Of a stretch of DNA of 64,000 nt, positions 1 to 11,702 are shown piece by piece; the stretch's first letter is position 1; each line of letters starts with the position of its first letter. The stretch comes from Phycisphaerae bacterium (GTDB lineage Bacteria > Planctomycetota > Phycisphaerae > Phycisphaerales > Phycisphaeraceae), in assembly GCA_030425705.1 (NCBI GenBank), contig JAUHZU010000012.1, forward strand, positions 1 through 64,000, read 5' to 3'. The notes below the pieces were generated by a model, which made no database searches, was not told where the DNA came from, and saw nothing but the letters and a program-made list of their open reading frames with translations. Position numbers and translations under genes: made by a program.

Positions 1-26
1 GGAAGATGGTGGGGTAAGCCAGGCCT

Positions 27-236
27 TCAACCCCAGCCGAACAACCACGTCAGCAGCACGATCAACAACGCCACCAGGACCGCGAAGACCGCGACCTCCC
101 AGAACGCGCCGAAGACCCCAAAGAGGATCAGGCGGTGGGCGTCGCGGTGTTCGGTGTTGCACACCGCGCCGCACGCCGGGCACAGCTCGGGTACGTTCGC
201 CCCGAATTGCCGGCCGCACTGTTTGCACTTGAACAC
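27..236 (-). CDS. Small zinc-ribbon membrane protein
   Basis: This 69-residue protein has no recognised named function. Two CxxC pairs near the N-terminus (CKQC at about residues 4-7 and CPAC at about 19-22) form a likely zinc ribbon. They are followed by one strongly hydrophobic helix (about residues 44-66) that should anchor it in the membrane. The start is GTG, only three bases after the TAG stop of the upstream bisphosphate nucleotidase, so the two are probably co-transcribed and translationally coupled. Compact zinc-ribbon/membrane proteins recur in this window. No enzymatic motif is visible, and the role is unknown. Confidence 0.6.
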   Translation of the reverse strand: MFKCKQCGRQFGANVPELCPACGAVCNTEHRDAHRLILFGVFGAFWEVAVFAVLVALLIVLLTWLFGWG

Positions 237-239
237 GCG

Positions 240-1235
240 CTAGACCCCAAGCACGTCCTTCACCGCGGCGATGACCGTGTCGTGGAAGTTACCGTTGGTC
301 GCGACAACGCCCTTGTTCGCCCGCAGCGTCCGCCCGAGCGAGAAGTCCAGGGGCTGGCCCGCCACGTCCGTCACGGTGCCGCCGGCCTCCTCGACAACGA
401 TCATGCCCGCGGCGTGGTCCCAGATCTTTTCCTCGTAGTCCTTGCGGGTCGGCAGGCGGAGGTAGATGCTCGCGCTGCCCTTGCCGATCGCCGCGTACTT
501 GCACTGGCTGTCGATGCGGTAGGGCTCTTTGGTAATACCCAGCTTCTTCGCGATTTCGGCCGAGTCGCTCTGGTTGGAGTGGCCGGACTCGACCGACTCG
601 CAGAAGCGGGCCTTCTCGACCTCCTGGCGGGAGGCGACCGTGATCGGCTCGCCGACCATGTCGTCGCTATCGATGAGCAGGGTCTTCGCGCCCTGGCCCC
701 GGACGGCGGTGAAGATCGCGCCCTGCTGTCGGCCGACGCGCATCTTCGGGCAGCCCAGCACGCCCAGCACCACCTCGCCGTCCTCGATCAGCGCGAGTGC
801 GACGGCGTAGTGCTCCTTGCGCAGGAAGCCCTTGGTCCCGTCGATCGGGTCCAGCGTCCAGTACCGCTTGCGTTCCTTCTCTTCCGCCTCGGCCGGGTCA
901 AACGTGCCGCGGTCGATCCAGCTCAGCACCGCGGCCTCGCTGGCCTCGTCGCCGATCGACTGGCTGACCACGATCCGCACGCCCTCGCGGATCTCCTCGG
1001 AGCCGTCGGCCCGCAGGTCGTCCGCCCCCTCCTCGCCGACCACGGGGTCGTCCTGGAAGTGCTCGCCCAGCTGCTTGCAGATCACCGCCTGCGACGCAAA
1101 GTCCGCGACCGTCACCGGGCTCTTGTCCTTCTTCTCCAGCGTGTCGGCCGAGACCAGCGCCGACTGCACCTTCCGGCACACCCCGCACGCCGCACGCACC
1201 GCACGGACCGCGACAATCAGTTCCTGTTCAAGCAT
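240..1235 (-). CDS. 3'(2'),5'-bisphosphate nucleotidase (inositol monophosphatase superfamily)
   Basis: Likely hydrolyses 3'-phosphoadenosine 5'-phosphate to AMP, recycling the by-product of sulfate assimilation; related inositol-phosphate substrates are possible. The metal-site motifs of the Li+-sensitive phosphatase superfamily are intact: GEEG at about residues 67-70, DPIDGTKGF at about 129-137 and WDHAAG at about 272-277. The 331-residue length and the DPIDGTKGF form suit the HAL2/bisphosphate nucleotidase branch better than short inositol monophosphatases. The start at 1235 was preferred to an ATG three codons upstream because an AGGA lies eight bases before it. The small zinc-ribbon gene follows directly. 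Confidence 0.88.
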   Translation of the reverse strand: MLEQELIVAVRAVRAACGVCRKVQSALVSADTLEKKDKSPVTVADFASQAVICKQLGEHFQDDPVVGEEGADDLRADGSEEIREGVRIVVSQSIGDEASEAAVLSWIDRGTFDPAEAEEKERKRYWTLDPIDGTKGFLRKEHYAVALALIEDGEVVLGVLGCPKMRVGRQQGAIFTAVRGQGAKTLLIDSDDMVGEPITVASRQEVEKARFCESVESGHSNQSDSAEIAKKLGITKEPYRIDSQCKYAAIGKGSASIYLRLPTRKDYEEKIWDHAAGMIVVEEAGGTVTDVAGQPLDFSLGRTLRANKGVVATNGNFHDTVIAAVKDVLGV

Positions 1236-1366
1236 CAAGGCCATCCTGCTTCAAAGCCACTTCAATGATGAAACGACGATGATAACACCCCCCACCAGTT
1301 CAAGCGCATAGCCGGGTTGCCTTCGCAGGCCGGCAATGCCACTGGAACGCTCGGTTTGATCTGGGA

Positions 1367-2770
1367 TCAGTAGTCCCCGTGGCCGGCGGCGAGATTGTTG
1401 AACCGCGTCGTCGGGCCGTGGAACTGCAGTTTCACCACCCCGGTCGGGCCGTTCCGCTGCTTGGCGATGATGATCTCGGCCTGGTGGTTGGGCTCGTAGT
1501 CCGGGTCGCTGCGGTGGTAGTAGTCCTCGCGGTGGACCATGGCGACGACGTCGGCGTCCTGCTCGATCGAACCGGACTCGCGCAGGTCGCTCATCCGCGG
1601 GCGGTGGCCCTCGCGCTGCTCGGCCGCGCGGTTGAGCTGGCTCAGACAGATCACCGGCACGCCGATCTCACGCGCCAGCGCCTTGATCCCCCGCGACAAG
1701 CTCGACACCTCTTCCTGCCGGGAGTTCGCGCCGGGATCGCTCATGAGCTGGAGGTAGTCGACGAACAGGCACTTGATGTGGTGCTCGGTCGCCATCCGCC
1801 GGGCCTTCGCGCGCAGGGCCATGAGGTTGAGCCCGGGCGTGTCGTCGATGTACATCGGCGCCTCGGCCAGCTCGCCGACGGTGAGCTGCAGCCGGCCGAA
1901 GTCGTCCCGGCTGAGCATGTTCTTGCGGAGCTTCTGCGAGTCCACGCCCGAGCGCGAACAGAGCAGCCGCTGCGCGAGCTGCTGCTTGCTCATCTCCAGG
2001 GAGAACACACCGACGGGGATGTGGTTCACCGTCGCGATGTGCTCGGCGATGTTGAGCATGAACGCGGTCTTGCCCATCGATGGCCGGGCGGCGACGATCG
2101 TCATCTCCCCGGGGTGCAGCCCGTTGGTCATCTCGTCCAGCTCGAAGAAGCCGGTCTCGATCCCGGTGACGGCCCGGCCGTCGTGGGCCTCGAGCTTCTC
2201 CATCGTCTCTTCGAGCAGCGCGTGGAGGTCGGCGGCGTCGTCGATGCCGCGTTTCTCCTGGATCTTGAAGATGAGCTGGCCGGCCTTGTTCAGCAGGTCG
2301 TCGGCCGGGTCGTCGGTGTGGTAGCAGTCGTGCATCACCGTCGCCGACGCGTCGATGAGCTTGCGGACCAGCGCCTTCTCCCGCACGAGCGTCGCGTAGT
2401 GCCCGGCGCTGACCGCCGAGGGCACGGACTCGAACAGCTCGATGAGGTAGTCCACCCCGCCGACCTTGTCGAGCACGCCCTGGTCCGTCAGCTTCTGGGC
2501 GAGCTGGACCATGTCGATCGACTGGACCTGGTCGTAGAGCTCGACCAGCGCCTTGTAGATGGACCCGTGGGCGGGTTTATAAAAATCCTCGGGGGACTTG
2601 ACGATCTGCACGACCTCGCCGCAGACCCGCCAGTCGAGGATCATCGACCCCAGCAGGGCGCACTCGGCCTCGATCGCGCTGGGCGGGAGCTTGTCGAAGA
2701 GCTTGCCCACGTCGATGACGCGCTCGGCACGGTCGTACTTCGGGTTGCGTGGGGTGTGGGCGGTGGACAT
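1367..2770 (-). CDS. dnaB: Replicative DNA helicase DnaB
   Basis: Hexameric 5'-3' helicase that unwinds DNA at the replication fork and recruits primase. The N-terminal DnaB domain begins after a short leader (PPSAIEAECALLGSMI). The C-terminal RecA-like domain carries Walker A (ARPSMGKTAF, about residue 230), Walker B (CLFVDYLQLM) and the conserved SLSRGIKALAREIGVPV segment. The 467-residue length is typical and no intein interrupts it. An in-frame start 18 codons further upstream exists, but the residues between look non-homologous, so MSTAHTPRN was chosen. It appears monocistronic. Confidence 0.96.
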   Translation of the reverse strand: MSTAHTPRNPKYDRAERVIDVGKLFDKLPPSAIEAECALLGSMILDWRVCGEVVQIVKSPEDFYKPAHGSIYKALVELYDQVQSIDMVQLAQKLTDQGVLDKVGGVDYLIELFESVPSAVSAGHYATLVREKALVRKLIDASATVMHDCYHTDDPADDLLNKAGQLIFKIQEKRGIDDAADLHALLEETMEKLEAHDGRAVTGIETGFFELDEMTNGLHPGEMTIVAARPSMGKTAFMLNIAEHIATVNHIPVGVFSLEMSKQQLAQRLLCSRSGVDSQKLRKNMLSRDDFGRLQLTVGELAEAPMYIDDTPGLNLMALRAKARRMATEHHIKCLFVDYLQLMSDPGANSRQEEVSSLSRGIKALAREIGVPVICLSQLNRAAEQREGHRPRMSDLRESGSIEQDADVVAMVHREDYYHRSDPDYEPNHQAEIIIAKQRNGPTGVVKLQFHGPTTRFNNLAAGHGDY

Positions 2771-2899
2771 CGAGGGGCTATCGTCGCGGTTTACCTGTCT
2801 TGTGCATCGTACCCGGTCCGCCAAGTGGGAACCCTGTGGATTGGGTGACGCCGGAGAACCCGAGCATTGACAACCCGCGATGCAGTGGTTCCAGCCGCG

Positions 2900-4048
2900 C
2901 TACTCCGGCTCAGGAAGGGCATCGCAGAAGCCGGCGAGGTCGGCGAGGGTCGGGCTCTGGGCGTTGCGAACGTAGTAGCCGCTGGTCGCGGTGCCCGCAC
3001 AGAGCATCTGGTCGATGGGCAGCCCGGCGAGCAGGCCCAGGCAGAAGCCGGCGTTGAAGTTGTCGCCCGCGCCGGTGGAGAGCTTCGGGTTCTCGATGAA
3101 CGGGCCGAAGAACGTCGCGCGGTGTTCGTTACCCCGGTCGTCGAGGATCGCCCCGGCCGCGGCCCGCCGGGGGTGGACCACGCAGCAGCGCAGCCCGAGC
3201 GCCGAGCGGAGGCGCGCGGCGGTGGCTTCGATCGCCAGCTCCGGCTCGTCTTCGATCTCGATGCCCAGGACGTGCGCAACCTGCGACGCCTCTTTCAGGT
3301 TCAGCCCGAGCGTGACGCCGGTCATCGTCGCGAGGTTGGCGATCTCGTCGAGCGCGTGCTTGAGGTCCTGCTCGGTCCGCTTCTCCGGGTCGGTCAGGTC
3401 GATGAAGACCTGGGGCTTGGTCGCGTCGCCGGGCAGGACCTCGTCGGCGAGCGCATCGAACACCGTCCCGAGCAGCGGGCACATCGACCAGTTGACCACG
3501 CCCAGCAGCTTCGCGCCGAAGACGAGCTTGGCGTAGGCGTCCCGGTCGAGCACGGCGTCGATCTGCGACTGGTTGACGTTGCGGAGGGACTCGTGCTTGC
3601 CGACCATGAGCTTGCCGTCGGTGAACTCGAGCGCGTCGGTGAGGGCGGGCGGCGCGATCGGATGGAGCGTGGCGATCTCGGCGAAGCCGGCGAAGATCGG
3701 GTGCGGCCCGTCGTTCGCGGCGTTGCCGACCGCGCCGACGTAGTCGACGCGAAAGCCGGCCCGGGCCATGGCGTTGGCCATGATCGGCCCGTTGCCGCCG
3801 AGCTTCTGCTGCTTGACGACCAGCTCGTAGTTGCTGGACTTGCCCGCGGCGGCAGCGATCTTCTCGGCGAAACGGGCGATGGTGGGCACCGGGTCGTAGG
3901 TGTCCACGTCGTAGCGTTTGTCGACGACACTGATGATCGAGTCGATGAAGCCGTCGAACCCGAGGACCACGGGCGTCGCCGCGGCGGTGTCGGCAAAGGC
4001 GCGGAGGGCGGCGGCGGTCGCGGCGGCGGTGGCCTGGCGTTTCGTCAT
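2900..4048 (-). CDS. PfkB-family carbohydrate kinase
   Basis: A ribokinase-fold sugar or nucleoside kinase. It has the N-terminal substrate motif GFDGFIDS (about residues 30-37), the Gly-rich LGGNGPIMANAMAR segment, an N-x-x-E motif (NLKE) for Mg/phosphate, and the C-terminal anion-hole and catalytic-base motif STGAGDNFNAGF (about 322-333), where the Asp is the general base. The substrate cannot be assigned: the protein is longer than ribokinase (about 310 residues) and has no pathway neighbours. It is divergent from the membrane protein gene at 4144, with about 95 bases between starts. Confidence 0.85.
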   Translation of the reverse strand: MTKRQATAAATAAALRAFADTAAATPVVLGFDGFIDSIISVVDKRYDVDTYDPVPTIARFAEKIAAAAGKSSNYELVVKQQKLGGNGPIMANAMARAGFRVDYVGAVGNAANDGPHPIFAGFAEIATLHPIAPPALTDALEFTDGKLMVGKHESLRNVNQSQIDAVLDRDAYAKLVFGAKLLGVVNWSMCPLLGTVFDALADEVLPGDATKPQVFIDLTDPEKRTEQDLKHALDEIANLATMTGVTLGLNLKEASQVAHVLGIEIEDEPELAIEATAARLRSALGLRCCVVHPRRAAAGAILDDRGNEHRATFFGPFIENPKLSTGAGDNFNAGFCLGLLAGLPIDQMLCAGTATSGYYVRNAQSPTLADLAGFCDALPEPE

Positions 4049-4143
4049 GGGCCAGATGATAGCGGACGCCGATGCGGCTTCGCCCTGTCCGCTGCCCCCG
4101 CCTTCCGATATGCTGACCCGGTGCCACCGCTTCCGGAGCCGTC

Positions 4144-5520
4144 ATGCACCGCCCGCCCCACCCACACAGGCCCGGCCGACACCCCGCGCAGCCGCTGATC
4201 GACCTGGCGCTGTCGATGGTCGTGCCCCTCTGGGTCATCAAGCGCGGCTGGCGCACCATGGGGGTCGGCATGGCGTACCTCGTGCACCTGTTCGGGCTCG
4301 TGGTCGCGTTCGTCGGCCTCTCGATCGTCGATGCGGTCTTCAGCGGCTACCCCTTCATCCAGGACATGTTCGAAGAACTCGGCCGGATGGAGCCCGACGA
4401 GGCGCTGATCGTCTTCGCGAGCTTGTTTGTCACCGCGCTGACGTTCGAGTCGGGGATGATCGTGCTGGCGTGGCTGCTGATGCCCTGGGGCGCGTCCCAC
4501 GAACCGTGGCGGCGGAGCATGAACCGCGGGCTCGTCCGGCTGCTGCAGCTCACGCCGTTCTTCGCGGCGTCGCTGATCGTGCTGGTGCTGGCGATCCACC
4601 TGATCGACGAGGCGGGCGGCGGCTACTACTCGTATCGCTCGGGCAGTTACGGCAGCGCGGGCATCAGCTATGAGATGGAGCAGGCGCTGATGGCCCTGTG
4701 CTGGTTCATCTACATCCCGTCGCAGCTCATCGTCATGGTCTGCGGCGCGAGCGTGCACCACGACGCGCCGCACTGGGCCGCGAGCTCGCCCTGGCCCGCC
4801 CAGTGCGAGGGCTGCGGCTACCCGCTGGTGATGCTGCAGCGCGGGGGCTCCTGCCCCGAGTGCGGGCTCGCGGTCGAAGACAGCTTCGACACCTCGCGCA
4901 ACCAGCCCGACCGCCGGGGCGTCCTGGCCCGCATGTTCTTTGCTTCATTCCGGCCGTACACCTTTGGCAAGTCGATCCCGATCCACCGCTACGACCCGGG
5001 CTACCGCAAGGCCGCGTGGGTCGGGCTGGGCCTGCTCGCCGCGACCGTGCCGGTGGGCATCCTGTTCCTGGTGACCGTCGGCTACCTGTTCATGCCCGAC
5101 TTCAGCTTCGACTGGGAAGACCTGGCCCACGACTACGACGAGATCGTGATGATGTTCACCGCCGTGATGGGCATCACGCTCGTGAGCGGTTTGCTGCTGG
5201 GGTTCTTTAGCACGACCTTCCTGGGCAGCTTCACCCGCCTGGCGCTCCGCCGATACGCGCTCTACCCCGCCGCGCAGGCCCTGGGCTACCAGTCCGGCTT
5301 CCTCGCCTTCTGGGCGCTGGGCACTTACCCCCTCCTCGCGGTCAATATGATCGCCTGGAGCCACTACAGCCATCAGGCCTTCCAGCACACCTGGACCCCA
5401 CCGCCGATCTGGCTCCAGTTGCTGCCGATGATCTTCCCGCTCTACTACCTCTCCATGGCCGTGCTCGGCCTCGTGCTCCAGGCCCGGCTCATGAGCGGCG
5501 CAAAGTACGGCAACGGCTAG
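4144..5520 (+). CDS. Polytopic membrane protein with central zinc ribbon
   Basis: This 458-residue protein is unnamed. It has several hydrophobic segments in the N-terminal half (starting at about residues 25-65, 95-115 and 140-155), then a soluble loop with a CxxCGY...CPECG zinc ribbon at about residues 221-241, then more membrane segments in the C-terminal half (about 300-320, 345-365, 385-405, 420-450). Such a ribbon inside membrane proteins is a pattern I associate with Phycisphaerae. A GYYSYRSGSYGS linker precedes the fourth helix. The gene lies upstream of leuS in the same direction, about 100 bases away. The zinc ribbon is seen directly; function is unknown. Confidence 0.75.
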   Translation: MHRPPHPHRPGRHPAQPLIDLALSMVVPLWVIKRGWRTMGVGMAYLVHLFGLVVAFVGLSIVDAVFSGYPFIQDMFEELGRMEPDEALIVFASLFVTALTFESGMIVLAWLLMPWGASHEPWRRSMNRGLVRLLQLTPFFAASLIVLVLAIHLIDEAGGGYYSYRSGSYGSAGISYEMEQALMALCWFIYIPSQLIVMVCGASVHHDAPHWAASSPWPAQCEGCGYPLVMLQRGGSCPECGLAVEDSFDTSRNQPDRRGVLARMFFASFRPYTFGKSIPIHRYDPGYRKAAWVGLGLLAATVPVGILFLVTVGYLFMPDFSFDWEDLAHDYDEIVMMFTAVMGITLVSGLLLGFFSTTFLGSFTRLALRRYALYPAAQALGYQSGFLAFWALGTYPLLAVNMIAWSHYSHQAFQHTWTPPPIWLQLLPMIFPLYYLSMAVLGLVLQARLMSGAKYGNG

Positions 5521-5621
5521 CCGACAACCCTCCAAACCCCGTCCCCCGACAGCCCCGCCACGGGCCGATCGGCTATCCTGACGGGCCGCCCCGACACGCC
5601 AACCCCGATACCGCAACCGCC

Positions 5622-8468
<2,847 letters not shown>

Positions 8469-8475
8469 CGTGGTG

Positions 8476-8562
8476 ATGATCCCGTATGCCGATTCGGCGG
8501 CGATCTGGCTGATCGCCCTGCTGCTGGGTGCGGCCGTTAGGCTCGTGAACGCGTCGCTTTAG
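8476..8562 (+). CDS. Candidate hydrophobic micro-ORF after leuS
   Basis: A 28-codon reading frame begins eight bases after the leuS stop. It encodes MIPYADSAAIWLIALLLG followed by a short polar tail, consistent with one transmembrane helix. A GTG one codon upstream is an alternative start, and no strong Shine-Dalgarno is visible, so translation would depend on coupling to leuS. Proteins this short arise by chance. This is a weak candidate, offered because the only other content of the 190-base gap is featureless. Confidence 0.2.
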   Translation: MIPYADSAAIWLIALLLGAAVRLVNASL

Positions 8563-8658
8563 TGAAGCCGCTCACCGATTTTTTCGTGACAGATCAATAC
8601 GGAACGATCTGCCTCGCCCCTTCTGCATCACTCCCGCGCTGCGTGCGTCTTACTGGGA

Positions 8659-9327
8659 ATGACGGCCACACGAAAACACGATACCCAACCGGTCAGTATA
8701 GACGCGGGGGGCGGTGATGCGGAGCCGGGATACCTGCCCAGTTACGAGTTGATCGCGGTGGCCCCCGAGCGACCGAGCATCGACCCGCGTCTTCGGATCC
8801 TGGAGAAGCCTGCATGCTGGTGCCCGGCGTGTGGTTGCGACCTGACGCTGGTCACCACCCCACCGTGCCCGCGGTGCGACCGGCCGTTCATCCCCGGCAA
8901 CCCGACAACGACCTCCAGCGAACCGGTGAATCAGCCGCCGGTGGGTTGGTCAGATCCCAAGCGAATGGCTGCCATCGGCGCGGGGGTGATGTTCCTGTTG
9001 GCACGGCTGGTGATGCACCTGGCCGGTGCACACTGGGGCGCGATGGTCGCCGGAGAAGCGAGCGACAACCGCGCGGGTAACGCGGCAGGGGCGCTCATCG
9101 CGGTAGTTGCGGTGATCTTCGTCCTTGTGCCGTGGGTCGTCGTCAACCTCGTCCTCGCGATGCTGTCGATGGGTGAACGGCTCAACCCCCGGCTTGTCTA
9201 CTGCCTGGCGATCGGCGGCGGGATGGGGACGGTATGGATGCTCGGGCTCCACCCGGTATGGATGCTCGTCGGGGTGATCTGCGGCCTGTTCGCCGGGCTT
9301 ATGCGGGCCTGGCTCGCAGTGCGGTAG
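8659..9327 (+). CDS. Zinc-ribbon membrane protein
   Basis: A 222-residue protein of unknown function. The N-terminal about 50 residues are polar, then two CxxC pairs (CPAC and CPRC, about residues 55-75) make a likely zinc ribbon. The C-terminal two-thirds contain about four hydrophobic helices (starting near residues 98, 135, 175 and 198). The organisation resembles the larger protein at 4144, but the ribbon is N-terminal here rather than central. It is followed by trpG/pabA on the same strand, 63 bases away. Confidence 0.65.
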   Translation: MTATRKHDTQPVSIDAGGGDAEPGYLPSYELIAVAPERPSIDPRLRILEKPACWCPACGCDLTLVTTPPCPRCDRPFIPGNPTTTSSEPVNQPPVGWSDPKRMAAIGAGVMFLLARLVMHLAGAHWGAMVAGEASDNRAGNAAGALIAVVAVIFVLVPWVVVNLVLAMLSMGERLNPRLVYCLAIGGGMGTVWMLGLHPVWMLVGVICGLFAGLMRAWLAVR

Positions 9328-9390
9328 ACCGCCTGGCCACGGGCTACAATGGCCTGCCGACGGCTCACCGATACGCCATGCGACACCCCC

Positions 9391-10044
9391 ATGATCCTCA
9401 TTATCGACAACTACGACAGCTTCACCTACAACCTCGTCCAGCGGATCGGGGAGCTGATGATCGCGAATGGCCACGACGCCGAGGCGTTGCCGATCCGTGT
9501 CGTGCGCAACGACAAGATCACGGCCGAGGAAGCGTTGGCGCTCCAGCCGACCCACGTCATCGTCTCGCCCGGGCCCTGCACGCCCAACGAGGCGGGCGTG
9601 TCCATGGACGTCATCGACACCTTCGCGGGCCGGACCCCGCTGCTGGGCGTCTGCCTCGGGCACCAGTCCATCGGCCAGAAGTTCGGCATGGTCATCGAAC
9701 GCCACACCAAGCTCATGCACGGCAAGACCAGCCCGGTCCACCACGACGGCCGGGGTCTGTTCGTCGGCATGAGCAACCCTTTCACCGCCACCCGCTACCA
9801 CTCGCTCATCATCAACAAGGACAGCTTCGACGGCGACCGCTTTGAGGTCACCGCCTGGACCGACGAGGGCGAGATCATGGGGCTGCGCAGCAAACCCGGC
9901 GCGTTCGCGGCCAAGGCCGGCGGGTCCGAGCAGCCGCTCGAAGGGGTGCAGTTCCACCCCGAGAGCTTCCTGACCGTCGAGGGCCCGGCGCTCCTGGCCA
10001 ATTTTCTGGGCCTGCCCCGGCCGAAGCTGTCGACGATGATGTGA
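9391..10044 (+). CDS. trpG: Anthranilate/aminodeoxychorismate synthase glutamine amidotransferase subunit
   Basis: Class I glutamine amidotransferase supplying ammonia to TrpE (tryptophan) or PabB (folate). The family start [15 protein letters not shown] is exact. The catalytic Cys lies in [11 protein letters not shown] (about residue 85), and the His and Glu of the triad lie in VQFHPESFL near the C-terminus. Length (217 residues) is slightly above the usual 190-200. No trpE or pabB is adjacent, so the subunit may be amphibolic (TrpG/PabA); that is inference. The start was chosen over one 14 codons upstream because the family begins at this Met. Confidence 0.9.
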   Translation: MILIIDNYDSFTYNLVQRIGELMIANGHDAEALPIRVVRNDKITAEEALALQPTHVIVSPGPCTPNEAGVSMDVIDTFAGRTPLLGVCLGHQSIGQKFGMVIERHTKLMHGKTSPVHHDGRGLFVGMSNPFTATRYHSLIINKDSFDGDRFEVTAWTDEGEIMGLRSKPGAFAAKAGGSEQPLEGVQFHPESFLTVEGPALLANFLGLPRPKLSTMM

Positions 10045-10141
10045 TGCTGGTCGGTGTCCGTTCTGGCCGGTGATTAAAAAGCACACCCCGTTCCGAGGAA
10101 CGAGGCATGCTGGGGGCGCGAGTAATGTTTTTCTGATCCCA

Positions 10142-10160
10142 CACAGGCCGGATGCCTGTG
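10142..10160 (-). terminator. Hairpin downstream of flagellin
   Basis: A perfect 7-bp stem, CACAGGC/GCCTGTG with a 5-base loop, lies about 25 bases past the flagellin stop, between the convergent trpG and flagellin genes. No T-tract follows immediately on the minus strand. A second small hairpin (CGTTCC/GGAACG) about 40 bases further is followed on the minus strand by TTTTT. Together they probably end the flagellin message; confidence is moderate to low. Confidence 0.35.
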
Positions 10161-10184
10161 CCATTAGTCACTCGCCAGCCGAAC

Positions 10185-11639
10185 CTAGCCGAGCAGGGAC
10201 AGGACCGACTGGGCGGTCGAGTTTGCGATGGCGAGGGTGGATGTGCCGGCCTGCTGGAGGATCTGGGCCCGGGTCAGGGCGGCGGTTTCCTCGGCGAAGT
10301 CGGTATCGCGGATGGCGCTCTCCGACGAGGTGAGGTTTTCCAGCGCGATCTGTTGCGATCGGAGGGACGTGTCGAGCGTGTTGCGTTCGAACGAGCCCAG
10401 CCGGCCGCGGAGGACGGAGACCTGGTCGATCGCGGCGTCGATGATGTCGGACGCGCCGCGGGCGTTGCCGGCGACCAGGGAGTTGGCCTGGCCGGCGACG
10501 ATGGAGTTGAGGTAGCCGACGCGGGCGTTGCCCAGCCGGGAGGCGGCGACGGACTGGATGCCGAAGCCGACCTGTTGCTGGGTGTTGATGTCGCCGCCGA
10601 TCTGGTAGGTCGCCCCGCCGCCGGTGATGGTGTAGGTGTAGGGCGTGTTGAGGACTTGGGCCGCGCCGGAGGTGAGCGTGAGCTGGACGTTGAGCGTCGG
10701 GGAGTTCACCGCGATGTCCAGGCCGTCGCCGAGCGCGAGGTTGCCGTTGATGAGGGCGAGGGTGTCGGCCCCGATGTCGCGGACAACCGCGGCACCGCCC
10801 TGGGCGTCGTAGGTGTTGAAGAACTCGCCACCGGTGAGCTTGTTGACGCTGACGAAGGCATCGGATCCGTACTCGATGGACTGGAGGATCAGGCCGGACG
10901 TCGGGTCCCCCGCCGAGGCGAGGACGGCCTGGACGCCGGTCGCGTCGCTGACGGCGTTGATGGCGACGGCGACGGCGGAGAGCGAGGTGCCCGAGGCGAA
11001 GTTGAACGCCTGGACCCCGGTACTGCCCTGCAGCTCGAAGCCGACGGCGGAGGTGAACGTGCCCGTGCCGTTGCCCGAGAGGAACAGCGAACCGTGCTCG
11101 GCGGAGTTGAGGACTTCCACCGTCACCGGGATGTTGGTGTTGAGCCCGAAGTTCGCGCCGTTGATCTGGATATCGCTGATCTGGCTGGTGACGACGCCGG
11201 AGGTGAGGTAGTCCAGCGATCCGTTGAGCAGCTTCAGCCCGGCGAAGCTCGCCGTGTTGGAGATGCGTGTGATGGACTCGATGGCGGAGTCGATCTGGAG
11301 CTGGTTGGCCTTGATCTCTTCCTTGGAGAACGCGCCGGTGTTGGCGGCCTCGACGGTGAGGGCCTTGATCGAGACCAGGAGGTTGTTGATCTCCTGGAGC
11401 GCCCCCTCGGTCGTGGCGATGACGTTGGAAGCGCGTTCGATGTTGTCGACCGACTGGCCGATGCCCGAGATCTCGGTGCGGAGGCGTTCGGAGACGATGA
11501 GCCCGGCGGGGTCATCCGCGCCGCGGTTGATCCGCAGGCCGGTCGAGAGCCGCTGGAGTCGTGTGCTCAGGTCCGTGTTGGTCCGCGCCAGGTTGTTCTG
11601 GGCGATCAGCGAGGAGACATTGGTGTTAATCCGGCTCAT
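10185..11639 (-). CDS. fliC: Flagellin
   Basis: Structural subunit of the flagellar filament. The conserved N-terminal D0/D1 coiled-coil region is clear (INTNVSSLIAQNNLARTN, then QRLSTGLRINRGADDPAGL), as is the C-terminal region ending in STLAIANSTAQSVLSLLG. Between them, about 200 residues form a variable surface domain rich in Gly, Thr and Asn. Length is 484 residues. The ATG at 11639 is chosen because AAGGAGG lies ten bases upstream; an in-frame TTG three codons earlier abuts that Shine-Dalgarno and cannot use it. The Shine-Dalgarno sits in a hairpin loop described separately, and csrA and fliW lie just upstream. Confidence 0.96.
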   Translation of the reverse strand: MSRINTNVSSLIAQNNLARTNTDLSTRLQRLSTGLRINRGADDPAGLIVSERLRTEISGIGQSVDNIERASNVIATTEGALQEINNLLVSIKALTVEAANTGAFSKEEIKANQLQIDSAIESITRISNTASFAGLKLLNGSLDYLTSGVVTSQISDIQINGANFGLNTNIPVTVEVLNSAEHGSLFLSGNGTGTFTSAVGFELQGSTGVQAFNFASGTSLSAVAVAINAVSDATGVQAVLASAGDPTSGLILQSIEYGSDAFVSVNKLTGGEFFNTYDAQGGAAVVRDIGADTLALINGNLALGDGLDIAVNSPTLNVQLTLTSGAAQVLNTPYTYTITGGGATYQIGGDINTQQQVGFGIQSVAASRLGNARVGYLNSIVAGQANSLVAGNARGASDIIDAAIDQVSVLRGRLGSFERNTLDTSLRSQQIALENLTSSESAIRDTDFAEETAALTRAQILQQAGTSTLAIANSTAQSVLSLLG

Positions 11640-11643
11640 GGTT

Positions 11644-11663
11644 GACAAACCTCCTTGTTTGTC
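11644..11663 (-). promoter_or_regulatory. Hairpin presenting the flagellin Shine-Dalgarno in its loop (putative CsrA site)
   Basis: On the minus strand the leader reads GACAAAC-AAGGAG-GTTTGTC: a perfect 7-bp stem whose 6-base loop is the ribosome-binding site, four bases before the flagellin ATG. CsrA-family proteins bind GGA in hairpin loops; the core here, ACAAGGAGGT, differs from the E. coli SELEX consensus ACARGGATGT at one position. Structure and spacing are seen directly; CsrA binding is inferred. Confidence 0.7.
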
Positions 11664-11702
11664 GGCTCGGGGGGGCGTTTGCCCCTGGGAGTGAGTATCT
11701 AC

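Noticed and set aside
135-1268. A 377-codon plus-strand frame over the bisphosphate nucleotidase
   Set aside because: Arg/Leu/Ala-rich shadow of a well-supported minus-strand enzyme.
11657-11690. A possible sigma-28 -10 element (GCCGACAA) upstream of flagellin
   Set aside because: No TAAA-like -35 at the right distance, and the start site would fall inside the ribosome-binding site.
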